Shown here one piece after another: positions 44,429-53,513 of a stretch of 58,454 nucleotides of DNA. The translations under genes were made by a program, and so were the position numbers. This DNA comes from Streptomyces phaeoluteigriseus (GTDB taxonomy: Bacteria; Actinomycetota; Actinomycetes; Streptomycetales; Streptomycetaceae), in the NCBI RefSeq assembly GCF_001896135.2, contig NZ_MPOH02000022.1, forward strand, positions 57,177 to 115,630. Reading direction: 5' to 3'. The notes under the pieces are model-generated. The model had not been told where the DNA came from and searched no databases. It saw only the letters and a list, made by a program, of their open reading frames with translations. Position 1 is the first letter of the stretch. Each line of letters begins with the position of its first letter.

Positions 44429-45013
44429 CTGGTCCAAGCCGCGGCTCAACGGGGCATCCGACTGGTCCACGTCTCGAGTGACGCCGTCTTCTCCGGCCGC
44501 CGCGACGGCCTGTACGACGAGACGTGTCGACCCGACCCGGTAACGCCATACAGGGCGGCGAAGGCGGCGGCCGAGACCGCCGCGCGGCTCCTGGACGCGG
44601 GCACCGTCGTCGCACGGACTTCGCTGATTGTCGGCGATGGCCAGTCCGAGCACGAGCGCATGGTGCACGCCCTGGCCGCTGGCAGGCGGGACGGGGCCTT
44701 GTTCACGGACGATGTCCGTTGCCCAGTCCACGTCGGCGATCTGGCCGCCGCACTGTGGGAGCTCACCTTGTCCGATGCGGCTGGCGTCTTTCACCTCGTC
44801 GGCCAGGACGCCGTCACTCGCCACGAACTCGGCATCCTCATTGCGCAGCGGGACGGCCTTGACGCATCGCTGTTGCCGACCGGCCTTCGCGCCGACAGTG
44901 GCCTCCCTGGTGGACTCCGTGTCCACCTCGACAGTCGAGTCACCCAGACATGCCTGGCCACCCGCCTTCGCGGAGCCCGGGAGTTCCTCCGGTGCCAAAA
45001 CCCCGACCGCTGA
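44429..45013 (+). pseudogene. RmlD/SDR-like sugar-nucleotide enzyme, N-terminus missing
   Basis: About 194 residues: LVQAAAQRGIRLVHVSSDAV, FSGRRDGLYDETCRPDPVTP, YRAAKAAAETAARLL with Tyr-x3-Lys, then SLIVGDGQSEHERMVHALA and CPVHVGDLAAALWELTLS. This is an extended SDR of the RmlD_sub_bind kind, but the N-terminal Rossmann GxxGxxG part is absent; the sequence starts at the right inverted repeat of the kinase cassette. Without it the enzyme cannot bind cofactor. Confidence 0.7.
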
Positions 45014-45148
45014 TCGGACGGGCGGGGCCAGCTCTGACCGCCCGCCTTGACCAGCAACGCGACCTGCTTGCCGCCACCACCGACGACAACCCCCAGGCCC
45101 TCGCCCTGATTACCGACTCGAAACCAACCACCACACCGCACGCGGTGC

Positions 45149-45310
45149 CTACGCGGGCGAGTGCTCCTCCTTGACCACGGCGTACAGATGCTCGCCGTGT
45201 GCCCAGCGTTTGAGCTCCGGCCGACCCACGAGGATGATTCCGTGGCGCCGGGCGAAGTCCGTCGCGGGCCGGGTGAACCCGTTCAGGGCGACGATGACGG
45301 CCACCCTCCT
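45149..45310 (-). pseudogene. Mrr-type restriction endonuclease C-terminal fragment
   Basis: RRVAVIVALNGFTRPATDFA then RRHGIILVGRPELKRWAHG and EHLYAVVKEE. This matches the end of Streptomyces Mrr-cat proteins after the QxK motif (ADVAVMVALNGFT-PA-DFA--HGI-LVGR-EL-RW). The catalytic part is missing; the sequence upstream is a terminator of another gene. Confidence 0.6.
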
Positions 45311-45367
45311 CCCGGTCAGCCGGGAGGAGGGCACTTGCGTGTTCACCCACGGCCTTGCAGGCGAGCA

Positions 45368-45402
45368 GCGCGCCCGGCCCCGGGGTGAGGGGCCGGGCGC
45401 GC
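45368..45402 (-). terminator. Terminator of the lamin-tail gene
   Basis: GCGCGCCCGGCCCC and its exact complement around a 7-base loop, 62 bp past the stop of the leftward lamin-tail gene. Confidence 0.75.
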
Positions 45403-45463
45403 CGCTGCCTGTGAGTGCCGGTGCCTTACGCGTCAGTCAGCCGTGCAGCACGGGGTGGTGGTG

Positions 45464-45939
45464 TCAGTGGTGGCCGCCGTGGTGGCGGCTGCCCCAGGAC
45501 TCCTTGTCGATGATGCGGTCGTGGTGGTTGCGCAGGTCGCGGTGTCGGAGTGGTTGTCCCAGATGTGCCGGCTGCGGTCCTGGTACAGGTCGGTGCGGGT
45601 GTCGCGGCCCTCGCCGGTGTGGATGCGCACCGTGGCGCGGCCGGCGAGGCGGTAGTGGTCGAAGGTGTAGGTGTGACCGTCGGCGTCCGACAGGGTCCAG
45701 CCGTCCAGGTTGACGGCGCGGCGGGTGGTGTTGGTCAGCTCCACCCACTCCTTGTTCAGCGAGCGGTTGGTGCGGGTGTCACGGCCCGGCGCGTCGTACT
45801 GAACGGCGCTGATCTCTACCTTGGGCCGGTCCGGCGTGCGGTCGGCGGCCGACGCCGGCAGCGCCACCGCCCCCACGCCAGCGGCGGCAGCGAGCGAGGC
45901 TGCGGCCAGACGACGAGCGGTGACAGCGGAAGAAGACAC
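45464..45939 (-). pseudogene. Secreted lamin-tail-domain protein, one frameshift
   Basis: GTG 45939 (AGGGGGCC upstream) starts a Sec signal peptide (AVTARRLAAASLAAAAGVGA, cleaved after ASA). The mature lamin-tail (LTD) domain reads PKVEISAVQYDAPGRDTRTN, KEWVELTNTTRRAVNLDGWT and LSDADGHTYTFDHYRLAG. Near 45534 the frame changes to LRNHHDRIIDKESWGSRHHG, the normal C-terminus; adding one C repairs it. LTD proteins are small secreted beta-sandwich proteins of unknown role in Streptomyces. Confidence 0.82.
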
Positions 45940-46749
45940 GAAGGCCCCCTGCAGTACGGGCACCCCTCCCCCACCCCGAAAGCATTCGTGGTGAAGGTCG
46001 GTTGGTGCGATGTGCGGGTGGCGGCCGATCGGCCGCGCACTCACACCCTGTGCTCCATGGACAAGGTGAGCGCGTTACGCGCACCTCGTTACGAATCACC
46101 CACATTGCCGTGACACTCACATGCAATGTTCAGATATGGCACGGATGCACCATGTTGACGGTTTGACGACTGGCAACGCCTTGCGCACCCTGACCCATGC
46201 ACTTCAGCACACCCAGCGCGCCACCCCAGCCGAGACCAGGCCCTCACCTGAAAGTGCGTAACAGCCGTGCAAGCGCCGCTTCCCCGGTACGGCCATGAGG
46301 GAAGGCAGCGGGCCTTGAGCTCTCCGCTTCTGGGACGCGCCTCGGGCAATATCACTGAGATCCTCTGGGCTCCACGTAGGTGTCGACGTCCTCGTCCGCA
46401 GGGGTGCTTCCCTGCTCGGTCATCATCTGTCGCAGCCCTGCCAAGACCTCATCTATGTGCCGCTCTTCCGCGTTTTACCGTGTGCTCCGCCCATGCAGGT
46501 GGTCGTTCGGTGTGGCGGCTCAGCCGTCCGCGCGCTTGGCGGTGTGCCATAGGTGCGTGACCAATCACCGCGCTGGGCGGCTTCGCCGCATCGTCGATCG
46601 ACAAGCGACGACCCGTCGCCGGCTTCGTGGGCGACGTACCGGCGCGAGGGCCGACAGCAGGCAACCTGGGCAGCTGTTCACCCTGGTGATCCTCAGCCTG
46701 CCAGGCCTCGCGACACTGGCCGCGCTGCTCTTCACGTGGATGCAGGTTA
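45940..46749. other. Gap, with a membrane-helix remnant at its right edge
   Basis: No intact gene. At 46673-46749 a rightward frame gives LFTLVILSLPGLATLAALLF then TWMQV, which looks like the N-terminal helix of Streptomyces pentapeptide-repeat membrane proteins, cut by the IS630 insertion at 46750. The stretch 46020-46280 should include the promoter of the lamin-tail gene. Confidence 0.35.
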
Positions 46750-47913
46750 CTGAAGTTGAACTCGTGGAGTCGCAGGGGCTGACGACTCGTCTCCCGTGCG
46801 ATATCACCGAAGGCATGCGGTATCCCTTGAGGGAGCGGGTTGACCGTCGAACGGCAGCAGTTTCGTGAGGAGTTACGGCTCAGGGCGGCCGAGAGGTTCG
46901 CCCAGGGTGAGGCGAGCTCAACGATCGCGAAGGATCTGCGGGTCAGCGTCCGGTCGGTGCAGCGGTGGCGGCGGATGTGGGAGGAGGGCGGTCCGCGGGC
47001 TCTGCGGTCGCAGGGGCCGGCGTCGCTTCCGAGGCTGGGTGAGAAGCAGTTCGCGCAGATGGAGGCGGAGCTGGCCCAAAGCCCGGCCGCGCACGGCTGG
47101 GAGGACCAGCGCTGAACGCCGGCGCGGATCAAGACGGTGATCGGCCTGCGCTTCCACCTGACCTACACGATCCAGGGCGTGCGCAGGCTGCTGGTCCGTG
47201 ATGGCTGGTCCTGCCAGGTCCCGGCCCGACGTGCGATCGAGCGGGACGACGAGGCGGTGGCGGGGTGGGTCAAGGAGGTGTGGCCCTGCGCGGAAGACTC
47301 GCGGCGGCCCGTGGCGCCTGGCTCGTCTTCGAGGACGAGGCCGGCTTCTCCAAGACGCCGCCGCAGGCGAAGACCTGGTCACAGCGCGGCCGGACCCCGG
47401 TGGTGCGGGTGCGGGGCCGTTCCCGCAGGCGGATATCGATCGCCGCGCTGACCTGCTACAAACCCGGCCACCGCTCGAGGCTGATCTACCGGCCACGCCG
47501 GGACGTCGGCCGGCGCGACGGGCGCAAGAGCTTTTCCTGGCGCGACTACCGCGACCTGCTGATCGCCGCATATCAGCAGCTCGGCGGCCCCATCGTGCTC
47601 GTCTGGGACAACCTCAACGTCCCCAAAGCCGCTGATCTGCGGGAATGGGCGGAAGCCCTGGACTGGCTGACCATGTACTACCTGCCGCCCTACGCACCCG
47701 ACGTCAACCCCATCGAAGGGATCTGGTCCCCCTGCGACGTGGCTGGCTCTCCAACGTTGCCTTCACTACTCTCGAGCACCTCGCCCAGCGCATCCGCCGC
47801 GGCCTACGGCACATCCAGTACCGCAGCCACCTCATAGACGGCTGCCTCGCCGAGACCGGCCTGGCCATCAGGCCTGCCTGACCAACAGCACGACATCACG
47901 AATTCAATCTCAG
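46750..47913 (+). mobile_element. IS630-family insertion sequence, 1164 bp
   Basis: Ends CTGAAGTTGAACTCGTG and CACGAATTCAATCTCAG are imperfect inverted repeats (14 of 17), and both sides are flanked by TA (46748-46749, 47914-47915), the target duplication of the IS630/Tc1 group. It carries one broken transposase gene and lies between unrelated gene remnants. Confidence 0.75.
46840..47881 (+). pseudogene. IS630 transposase with one stop and two frameshifts
   Basis: The helix-turn-helix RLRAAERFAQGEASSTIAKD and LRVSVRSVQRWRRMWEEGG is followed by an in-frame TGA at 47113 where TGG (Trp before TPARIKTVIG) is expected. The DDE domain shows AWLVFEDEAGFSKTPP, VLVWDNLNVPKAADL and YAPDVNPIEGIW, the three acidic residues of the IS630 family, but the frame breaks near 47300 and in a C-run at 47728-47732. 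Each break is mended by one G or C. Inactive as written. Confidence 0.88.
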
Positions 47914-47940
47914 TAGTTCGGTCATCAGGCCCCACCCCTT

Positions 47941-48141
47941 CGCCGCAGCTTCTGCCCGCGCTGCGGAACACACGTCGTCTCGGTCGCCGATGGCTCAGAC
48001 ATGATCATGGTCACCGGCTTCAGCGTCGACGACCGCAGCGGTACCGACCCCGTCGGGCACTCCTATCGGCAGGAGGCTGTTCCGTGGATGACCATCACCC
48101 TCGCTGACGATTCTCAGGCTCCGCGGCCCGCCTCACCGTGA
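47941..48141 (+). pseudogene. Zinc-ribbon-like C-terminal fragment
   Basis: Reads RRSFCPRCGTHVVSVADGSD, MIMVTGFSVDDRSGTDPVGH and SYRQEAVPWMTITLADD. CPRCG is a metal knuckle. The N-terminus is absent because the IS630 right end lies 26 bp upstream. I cannot name the family with confidence. Confidence 0.4.
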
Positions 48142-48627
48142 CGCCTTGTGCCGCCGGGGTAGGAGCTGGCTGCGCGGGCTTCGCCGTCGCTACTAGCCAC
48201 CTTCAGCGTCGCTGTACGTCGTCGGCGGCTTCGAGAGCGTCCCCTCATGGGCTGAAAAGCGATGGCCTAATCCGGCCTTGGGTGCTCTTCAATGTCTCCG
48301 CTTTCGCGCCAACTCCGCACTGACTTGCAGGTCGATTCACATCGTCGACGCAGGTGAACTGTCGGCAACCAGCGCTGAATCGGCGAGATGCGGTGCGGGC
48401 ATGTCAGCGGACGACGACCGCATGACACCGAGAACCACCAGGTCAGAGGCGAGGTGTTCGCTCACCTCATCGGTCGACGAGGACGGCTCGATGGGCCCTG
48501 GCTGGTTTCTACTCGATGCTGGCTGACCATCGTGATGATCCATCAGTTTTTGTCAGTGCCCGCTGATACACCCATATCCACAGGGGCAGCATCACCAAGT
48601 TGCCAGGTCATAGAAGGGGGAAAGGGC
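48142..48627. other. Gap upstream of the Mrr operon
   Basis: No recognisable gene. Slightly AT-richer near 48530-48600, consistent with the promoter of the following operon. Confidence 0.3.
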
Positions 48628-48837
48628 ATGCCGCCGGAAGGATTTCACGAGGTTCGTCGCCACATCCGCAGGAATCCTCGGCCACGTGGAAAGAAGCTGG
48701 GCGGCTGGACCATCGCGGGAATCGTCGCCTTCGTCTGGCTGTGGGGACAGGTCTTCGGGTTCGGCAGCAGCAATAGCGGGGCCGAGACGAACAAGCCGGC
48801 CTCCACTCCGTCGGTGTCCGCATCGCCGAGCCGGTGA
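48628..48837 (+). CDS. Small single-pass membrane protein, Mrr operon
   Basis: A 69-residue protein with a basic N-terminus (EVRRHIRRNPRPRGKKLGG), one membrane helix (WTIAGIVAFVWLWGQVFGFG) and a Ser/Thr-rich outer tail. AAGGGGGAAAGGG precedes the ATG. Its stop overlaps the start of the nuclease gene (GTGATG). It may anchor or regulate the membrane nuclease. No known family. Confidence 0.7.
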   Translation: MPPEGFHEVRRHIRRNPRPRGKKLGGWTIAGIVAFVWLWGQVFGFGSSNSGAETNKPASTPSVSASPSR

Positions 48838-49527
48838 TGGGCGGCATCCGGATGCGGCTGCGCGCGCCTCGTGGTCGCCGCGAACGGATGGCGGCGGCCC
48901 TCGTTGCCCTGGCGGTGGTCACCATGCTGGTGCAGGCAGCCACGGCGCTGTGGCGCGCGATTGTGCGCGGGTGGCCGTTCGCGGTCGCTGTGGCGGTGGC
49001 GGTCCTGCTGGCTGCCGCCTGGTGGCAGGTGCGGCAGGTGCGGCGGGTTCGGCTGCGTCGGGCACAGGCCGCGCTCGTCGCGGTCCTGCGGCTCCCGCTC
49101 GACCGGATCGACTCGCTCGGTGATGCGGAGTTCGAGTTCGCGCTGCGGGATCTCCTCATCCGGGACGGCTGGTCGGCTGAGCAGGTCGCAGGCCGGTGAT
49201 CAGGCGGCCGACGTCATCGGCCAGCATGCCCAGCGTGGGCGGATCGTGCTGCAGGCCAAGCACACCACCGTGGGCGGGAGGGTCGACTCGAAGGTGATGT
49301 ACCAGGTCAAGGGGACCGCCGGACCCGTGCACAAAGCCGATGTCGCGGTCGTGGTCACAAACGGCGGCTTCACCCGGGACGCCAAGGCATGGGGCGAGCG
49401 GCACCAGGTCCACTGGGTCGATCGCCAACGGCTGCGGCAATGGGCTGAAGACGGAGTCCCGCTGCACACCCTGTTGCGACTGCCCGCCCGCAGGGCGCGG
49501 AGGACCGCAGTTCGACGAGCCGCGTAG
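48834..49527 (+). pseudogene. Membrane-anchored Mrr-type restriction endonuclease, one frameshift
   Basis: The N-terminus has two membrane helices (AAALVALAVVTMLVQAATAL and GWPFAVAVAVAVLLAAAWW). The nuclease starts LDRIDSLGDAEFEFALRDLL and IRDGWSAEQVAGR; at 49195 the frame changes to GDQAADVIGQHAQRGRIVLQ and AKHT, giving the PD-(D/E)xK site Asp...Gln-x-Lys of Mrr_cat, then ADVAVVVTNGGFTRDAKAWG and HQVHWVDRQRLRQWAEDG. One G restores about 231 residues. Mrr enzymes cut modified foreign DNA; membrane anchoring suggests action on entering DNA. Confidence 0.8.
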
Positions 49528-49563
49528 AGCGGGCCACCGCGAGGGCAGGGAAAGGGGGGAACG

Positions 49564-49737
49564 GTGTTCGACGAGGACGGGTCACTGGACCCGGTGCTGA
49601 AGGTCATCCTCTGGTTGATCCTCGGCGTGGCCATAGCCAAAGTCGCCTGGAAGTGGCTGACGCAGGACGCATGGCCCTGGGTACGCGACGACGTCGGGGG
49701 CTGGTTCAGCGAGGACTCAGCAATACAGAGTTCGTGA
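49564..49737 (+). CDS. Small membrane protein downstream of Mrr
   Basis: A 57-residue protein starting at GTG behind AAAGGGGGGAA. It has an acidic N-terminus (FDEDGSLDP), one helix (VLKVILWLILGVAIAKVAW) and a Trp-rich tail (WLTQDAWPWVRDDVGGWF). It lies 36 bp after the nuclease gene and is probably the third member of the operon. Not recognised. Confidence 0.65.
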   Translation: MFDEDGSLDPVLKVILWLILGVAIAKVAWKWLTQDAWPWVRDDVGGWFSEDSAIQSS

Positions 49738-49879
49738 CGTGCCTCGCCGCTCCCGCACACGAGCATGCAACGGCATTCCCCGTTCCAGCGCCGCGTCCAA
49801 CGGAGGCGTGCGGTGACCTTGTCTCCATTTCGCTGGGCGTAGCGGCGACGCGCCATTCGGCGCCCCTCGACTGGCGGCG

Positions 49880-50026
49880 CACCGGTGGACGTGGTGCTTG
49901 CTGCCCGGCCTTGGCGGTCGACCGGGCCGGGTCCGCTATCTGGGCCCCTCGAGCGGCTCTGACATGGCTGGGGTCAATCACCTCTCGGCTCCGGTCCAAC
50001 TGCTTGGCGGTCCGCAGCTTCGTCAT
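49880..50026 (-). pseudogene. IS5-family transposase fragment
   Basis: TAKQLDRSREVIDPSHVRAA on the minus strand matches the start of the IS5 DDE domain (LDWSRAVIDSSHVRA) including its first catalytic Asp. Further left, frames degenerate quickly. The stretch 49738-50219 holds nothing else recognisable. Confidence 0.5.
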
Positions 50027-50219
50027 CCGCCAGGGGCGGCCGGTTCCGGAACCTCCGCATCACCGCGTGGAAATGGCCACGGTCAGGGATCGGTCCGGAC
50101 GCCCCGGCGGCAATGGCGGTTCGATCAACTCCCACTTGGCATCATCAGCCAGATGGCCATGAGCCACGCGACTGGTCTACCGCAGCCAGTCCTGAAGCGG
50201 GAATGTGCGATCCCGTGCT

Positions 50220-50476
50220 CTAGTGGTAGGCCCAGAGGTAGTAGTAGCCGTCGGTGTGCGGGCCGCGGCACTGGGTCGGCCATCCAGTGGCGTAGGTCAG
50301 CTCGTTGGCATCCCAATTGCACTCGATCGCCCAGTAGTACCTGGCCCCGGTGTATTGCCACCGGGGCGCGGCGGTAGCGGCGTCGACGGCGGTGCCGCTT
50401 GCGCCGGAACGGCCATAGCGCCGACAGCCAGTGCCGCCCCCACCCCGATAGCAGCCAGTTTCTTGCGAATGCCCAT
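50220..50476 (-). pseudogene. Small secreted Tyr/Trp-rich protein, one frameshift
   Basis: ATG 50476 (GAGGGAG upstream) begins MGIRKKLAAIGVGAALAVGA, a Sec signal ending at AQA. Near 50393 the frame changes and the mature part reads APRWQYTGARYYWAIECNWD then ANELTYATGWPTQCRGPHTD and GYYYLWAYH. The mature domain is about 50 residues with two cysteines and unusually many aromatic residues. One base restores the frame. Not recognised; possibly an antimicrobial or surface peptide. Confidence 0.65.
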
Positions 50477-50788
50477 GCTTCTCCCTCGTCGTGGGCCGGC
50501 CACGCCAGGCGGCGGGGGGCCGAATGTGCATGCTCTTCGTGTACTCGCTTTCGCCGCTTTCCGCGGCAGCGATCGGGCCTTGGCGAGCATCCTTTGCTTG
50601 ACCACTGAGCTGGACTCATACGTCTCAGCAGCGGCTGCTGTGGTCCCTCATGCCTCCGTGCATCGTGACGGGCGCCCGCGTGACCGATCAGGTACACCCT
50701 GCGCCCAGCCTGGTGCGGAGTTCGACTCGTTTCGGCCTGTCCCGAAACGAGAGCGATGGGAAGGATCACCAGGGGCGAGGGGGATGTC

Positions 50789-51832
50789 GTGCTACGGGTT
50801 CACTTCACTGTCGAGGACCTGGCGCAGGTGCAGGTCACGGTGCTGGGGCCGCTGGCAGAGACGCAGCTGAGTCTGCAGACTGTGCAGCGGCGTGACCGTG
50901 CGGCGCTGTTCGGTGGTTGGCGTGCGCGTACCGGTCCGCAGATCGGCGCCGATGGGAGGGGAACGGCGCGCTTTCTCAGCTCTTCTGCTGGGGGCCTGGT
51001 CGATCTGTTCACTCTCGTGGGCGCCGTGGGCTGTATGGACGAGGGGATAGAACGGCTGATCAGTGCGTCGGAGCGGCGGCTGCGCGCGGAGTTCTCCGTA
51101 CTTCCGCGCGCGAGTACGCGTCGGGCACCGTGGCTGGCCGAAGCGATGGATGGCGACCCGCGGATGGTGCGAAGGATGGCCGTCGCGTTACAGGGCTGGA
51201 ACCGGGTGGCGGTTGACCCGTACTGGGGGCGTATCGACCAGCACCTGGTGGGGGAGGTGGCCCGGCGTGGGCGGCTCATGGTGCAGGGCGGGGCAGGGGC
51301 ACTGCTGGACAGTCTGCGCCCGATGGCCGTGTGGCAGCCCCCCGTGCTCGAGATTCCGGGCTATCGGCCCCTGACCCACCCGAAGGCCGACTTCCACTTG
51401 GGGGGCCGTCCGTTCATTCTGGCCCCGTCGGTGTTCTGCGGGCCGGTTCCACAGCTGTTCGCCAGCCCCCAGGCCGAGACGGTCGTCATGGTGTATCCGG
51501 CTCTGAACAACCCGGTCCACGCGGCTGCCCTTTGGGCTTCCCCCACGGATATGCGCCAGGTCGATGCCCCGGTACCGCCAACTCTATCCGCACTCCTGGG
51601 CCGTACCAGGGCAATCGTGCTGTGCGTGATAGCCGACCATCCTGCGTGCACTACCACGCAGCTCGCGCAGCTGGCGGGCATATCACCGGCCAGCGCCAGC
51701 GAGCACGCCACCACCCTGCGCAGCGCCGGGCTGACCACTTTGACCCGGCAGCGGAAGGTCGCCCTTCACACGCTGACCCATCTCGGCCTCACCCTGCTAA
51801 ACACCAACGGTTCCGCTCCAGCCGGCTCCTGA
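50789..51832 (+). CDS. ArsR-like winged-helix regulator with large N-terminal domain
   Basis: The 347-residue protein, GTG start with GAGGGGG upstream, opens VLRVHFTVEDLAQVQVTVLG PLAE-like, the usual beginning of a large Streptomyces regulator family. The last 90 residues form a winged helix: LCVIADHPACTTTQLAQLAG, ISPASASEHATTLRSAGL and LTTLTRQRKVALHTLTHLG. The long N-terminal part probably senses a ligand or binds a partner. No target gene is evident next to it; the nearest is the small secreted protein divergent on the left. Confidence 0.82.
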   Translation: MLRVHFTVEDLAQVQVTVLGPLAETQLSLQTVQRRDRAALFGGWRARTGPQIGADGRGTARFLSSSAGGLVDLFTLVGAVGCMDEGIERLISASERRLRAEFSVLPRASTRRAPWLAEAMDGDPRMVRRMAVALQGWNRVAVDPYWGRIDQHLVGEVARRGRLMVQGGAGALLDSLRPMAVWQPPVLEIPGYRPLTHPKADFHLGGRPFILAPSVFCGPVPQLFASPQAETVVMVYPALNNPVHAAALWASPTDMRQVDAPVPPTLSALLGRTRAIVLCVIADHPACTTTQLAQLAGISPASASEHATTLRSAGLTTLTRQRKVALHTLTHLGLTLLNTNGSAPAGS

Positions 51833-52438
51833 ACGCCAGACGTCACACCTCAGATGAGCTAGCCGGCCAGACGCACAGAGGGGCTGGACTGGACGCAGAG
51901 CCCCAGATGAGAAGCCTCGCCTGGGCCCGGCAAAGGCCCGTCGCGACGAGCCTTTGCCGCGGGGCGGTCGTACGCTAGACCCATGAGCGCGCGCTACCGT
52001 CCATGGCGTAGCGCGCTGGGCGGGTGTGTTGCTACAGGGTCAACGACCCTGAGGTGTGATGGCCGACTTGGGCGGCTCGGAGGGCAGAGGCGGCGTGCCC
52101 GGATGCAGCCTCGTCTTGCCAGCTGCGGGCCACGCCGCCATGCTCGCGGGCCAACCGTGCGGCAAGGCCGCGACGGTACCACCACGCGCTCGGAACCCAC
52201 CACGACCGCCCCAGGAATCGTCTCGCCCCGGTCATGCCTCGACAGCCACGAGCCGCGCTCAGGGCCGCCCTTCTCGAAGGCGCGCCGCCATGAAACACCG
52301 GCCACGTCCGCGGCGACGGTGCCCTGCGACCGCAGCGGGGCAACTGCCACTGTCAGACCCAGGTGGCAGCATCATCGAAGTGAACGCCGTGAGGCGTCCT
52401 CAACTCACCTGCGTAGCAAACGAAGAGGAGCATTCCCC
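51833..52438. other. Gap upstream of the ALF-repeat gene
   Basis: Six hundred bp with no recognised gene or strong hairpin. Confidence 0.3.
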
Positions 52439-52642
52439 TTGCGACTGGATCGCGTAGCGCCCGGCATTGCCGCGGGCATCATCGCCCCGGCCCTCCTGCT
52501 CGCCAGCCCGTCCTTCGCCGCCACGGCGGCACCGACCGCGGTGACGGTGCCCGCGGTGCCCTCGTCCGCGGACGAGCCGGACGCCGACGACCTGAGGGTG
52601 GCCATAGTCCGGATCCTCGCCGACCCGGACAGCGGCCGTTGA
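52439..52642 (+). pseudogene. ALF-repeat secreted protein cut by IS3
   Basis: TTG start eight bases after GAGGAG. A signal peptide (GIAAGIIAPALLLASPSFAA) is followed by SADEPDADDLRVAIVRILAD and PDSG, the beginning of the first ALF (Ala-Leu-Phe) repeat of Streptomyces secreted ALF proteins. At 52638 the sequence turns into the IS3 OrfB frame and a stop follows. Only 67 residues remain. Confidence 0.7.
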
Positions 52643-53513
52643 CGACCACCGGGACACCTACGAGGTGAAGCGGCTCTGCCAGGTCCTGGACGTGAACCGG
52701 TCCAGCTACTACAAGTGGCTCGCCGGCGCCGAGGCCCGGGCCGTCCGGCAGCACGAGGACCGGGTCCTGGCCGAGGAGATCCGCGAGATCCACGGCGAGT
52801 CCGGCGGCGCCTACGGTGCCCCGCGCGTGACCGCCGAGCTACGCGAGACAGGGCGGTTGGTCAACGAAAAGCGGGTCGCCCGGATCATGCGGACGTTCTC
52901 CATCACCGGGATCCGCCTGCGCAGACGTGTCCGCACCACGATCCCCGACCCGGCAGCCTCACCGGTCCCGGACCTGTTCCAGCGGGACTTCACCGACGCC
53001 GAGCCGGGGCAGAAGTACATGGGCGACATCACGTATCTCCCGCTCGCAGGCGGGGAGTTCCTCTATCTCGCGACCGTGCTGGACTGCTTCAGCCGCAAGG
53101 TCGTCGGCTGGTCCATCGCCGATCACATGCGCACCGACCTGGTCGCCGACGCACTACGGATGGCCGGCCGCACCCGGGGCAGCCTCGACGGGGCGGTGTT
53201 CCACTCCGATCACGGGGCCCAATACGGATCCCGGGCCTTCGCCGACCTCTGTGACCAGTTCGGGGTGACCCGGTCGATGGGTGCGGTCGGCACCAGCGCG
53301 GACAATGCGGCATGCGAGAGTTTCCACGCGTCCCTGAAGCGCGAGACCCTCCAGGGCGCCCGCGACTACGGTGACGCCGGCACCTGCAGAAGGACGGTAT
53401 TTGCCTGGCTGACCCGCTACAACACCCGCCGCCGGCACTCTGCCAACGGCCACCTCAGCCCCAACGAATACGAACGCCGACACCACACCGTTAAACTCAC
53501 GCTCGCCGCGTGA
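52638..53513 (+). CDS. IS3-family transposase OrfB
   Basis: A complete OrfB: CQVLDVNRSSYYKWLAGA, the HTH_21 region GGAYGAPRVTAELRETGRLV, and the integrase core with all three acidic residues in GDITYLPLAGGEFLYLATVL, VFHSDHGAQYGS and NAACESFHASLKRE, ending RYNTRRRHSANGHLSPNEY. OrfA, which supplies the helix-turn-helix and the frameshift fusion, is missing because the element starts inside the ALF gene, so it is not self-mobile. First possible own start is GTG 52665. Confidence 0.88.
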   Translation, partial: VDDHRDTYEVKRLCQVLDVNRSSYYKWLAGAEARAVRQHEDRVLAEEIREIHGESGGAYGAPRVTAELRETGRLVNEKRVARIMRTFSITGIRLRRRVRTTIPDPAASPVPDLFQRDFTDAEPGQKYMGDITYLPLAGGEFLYLATVLDCFSRKVVGWSIADHMRTDLVADALRMAGRTRGSLDGAVFHSDHGAQYGSRAFADLCDQFGVTRSMGAVGTSADNAACESFHASLKRETLQGARDYGDAGTCRRTVFAWLTRYNTRRRHSANGHLSPNEYERRHHTVKLTLAA

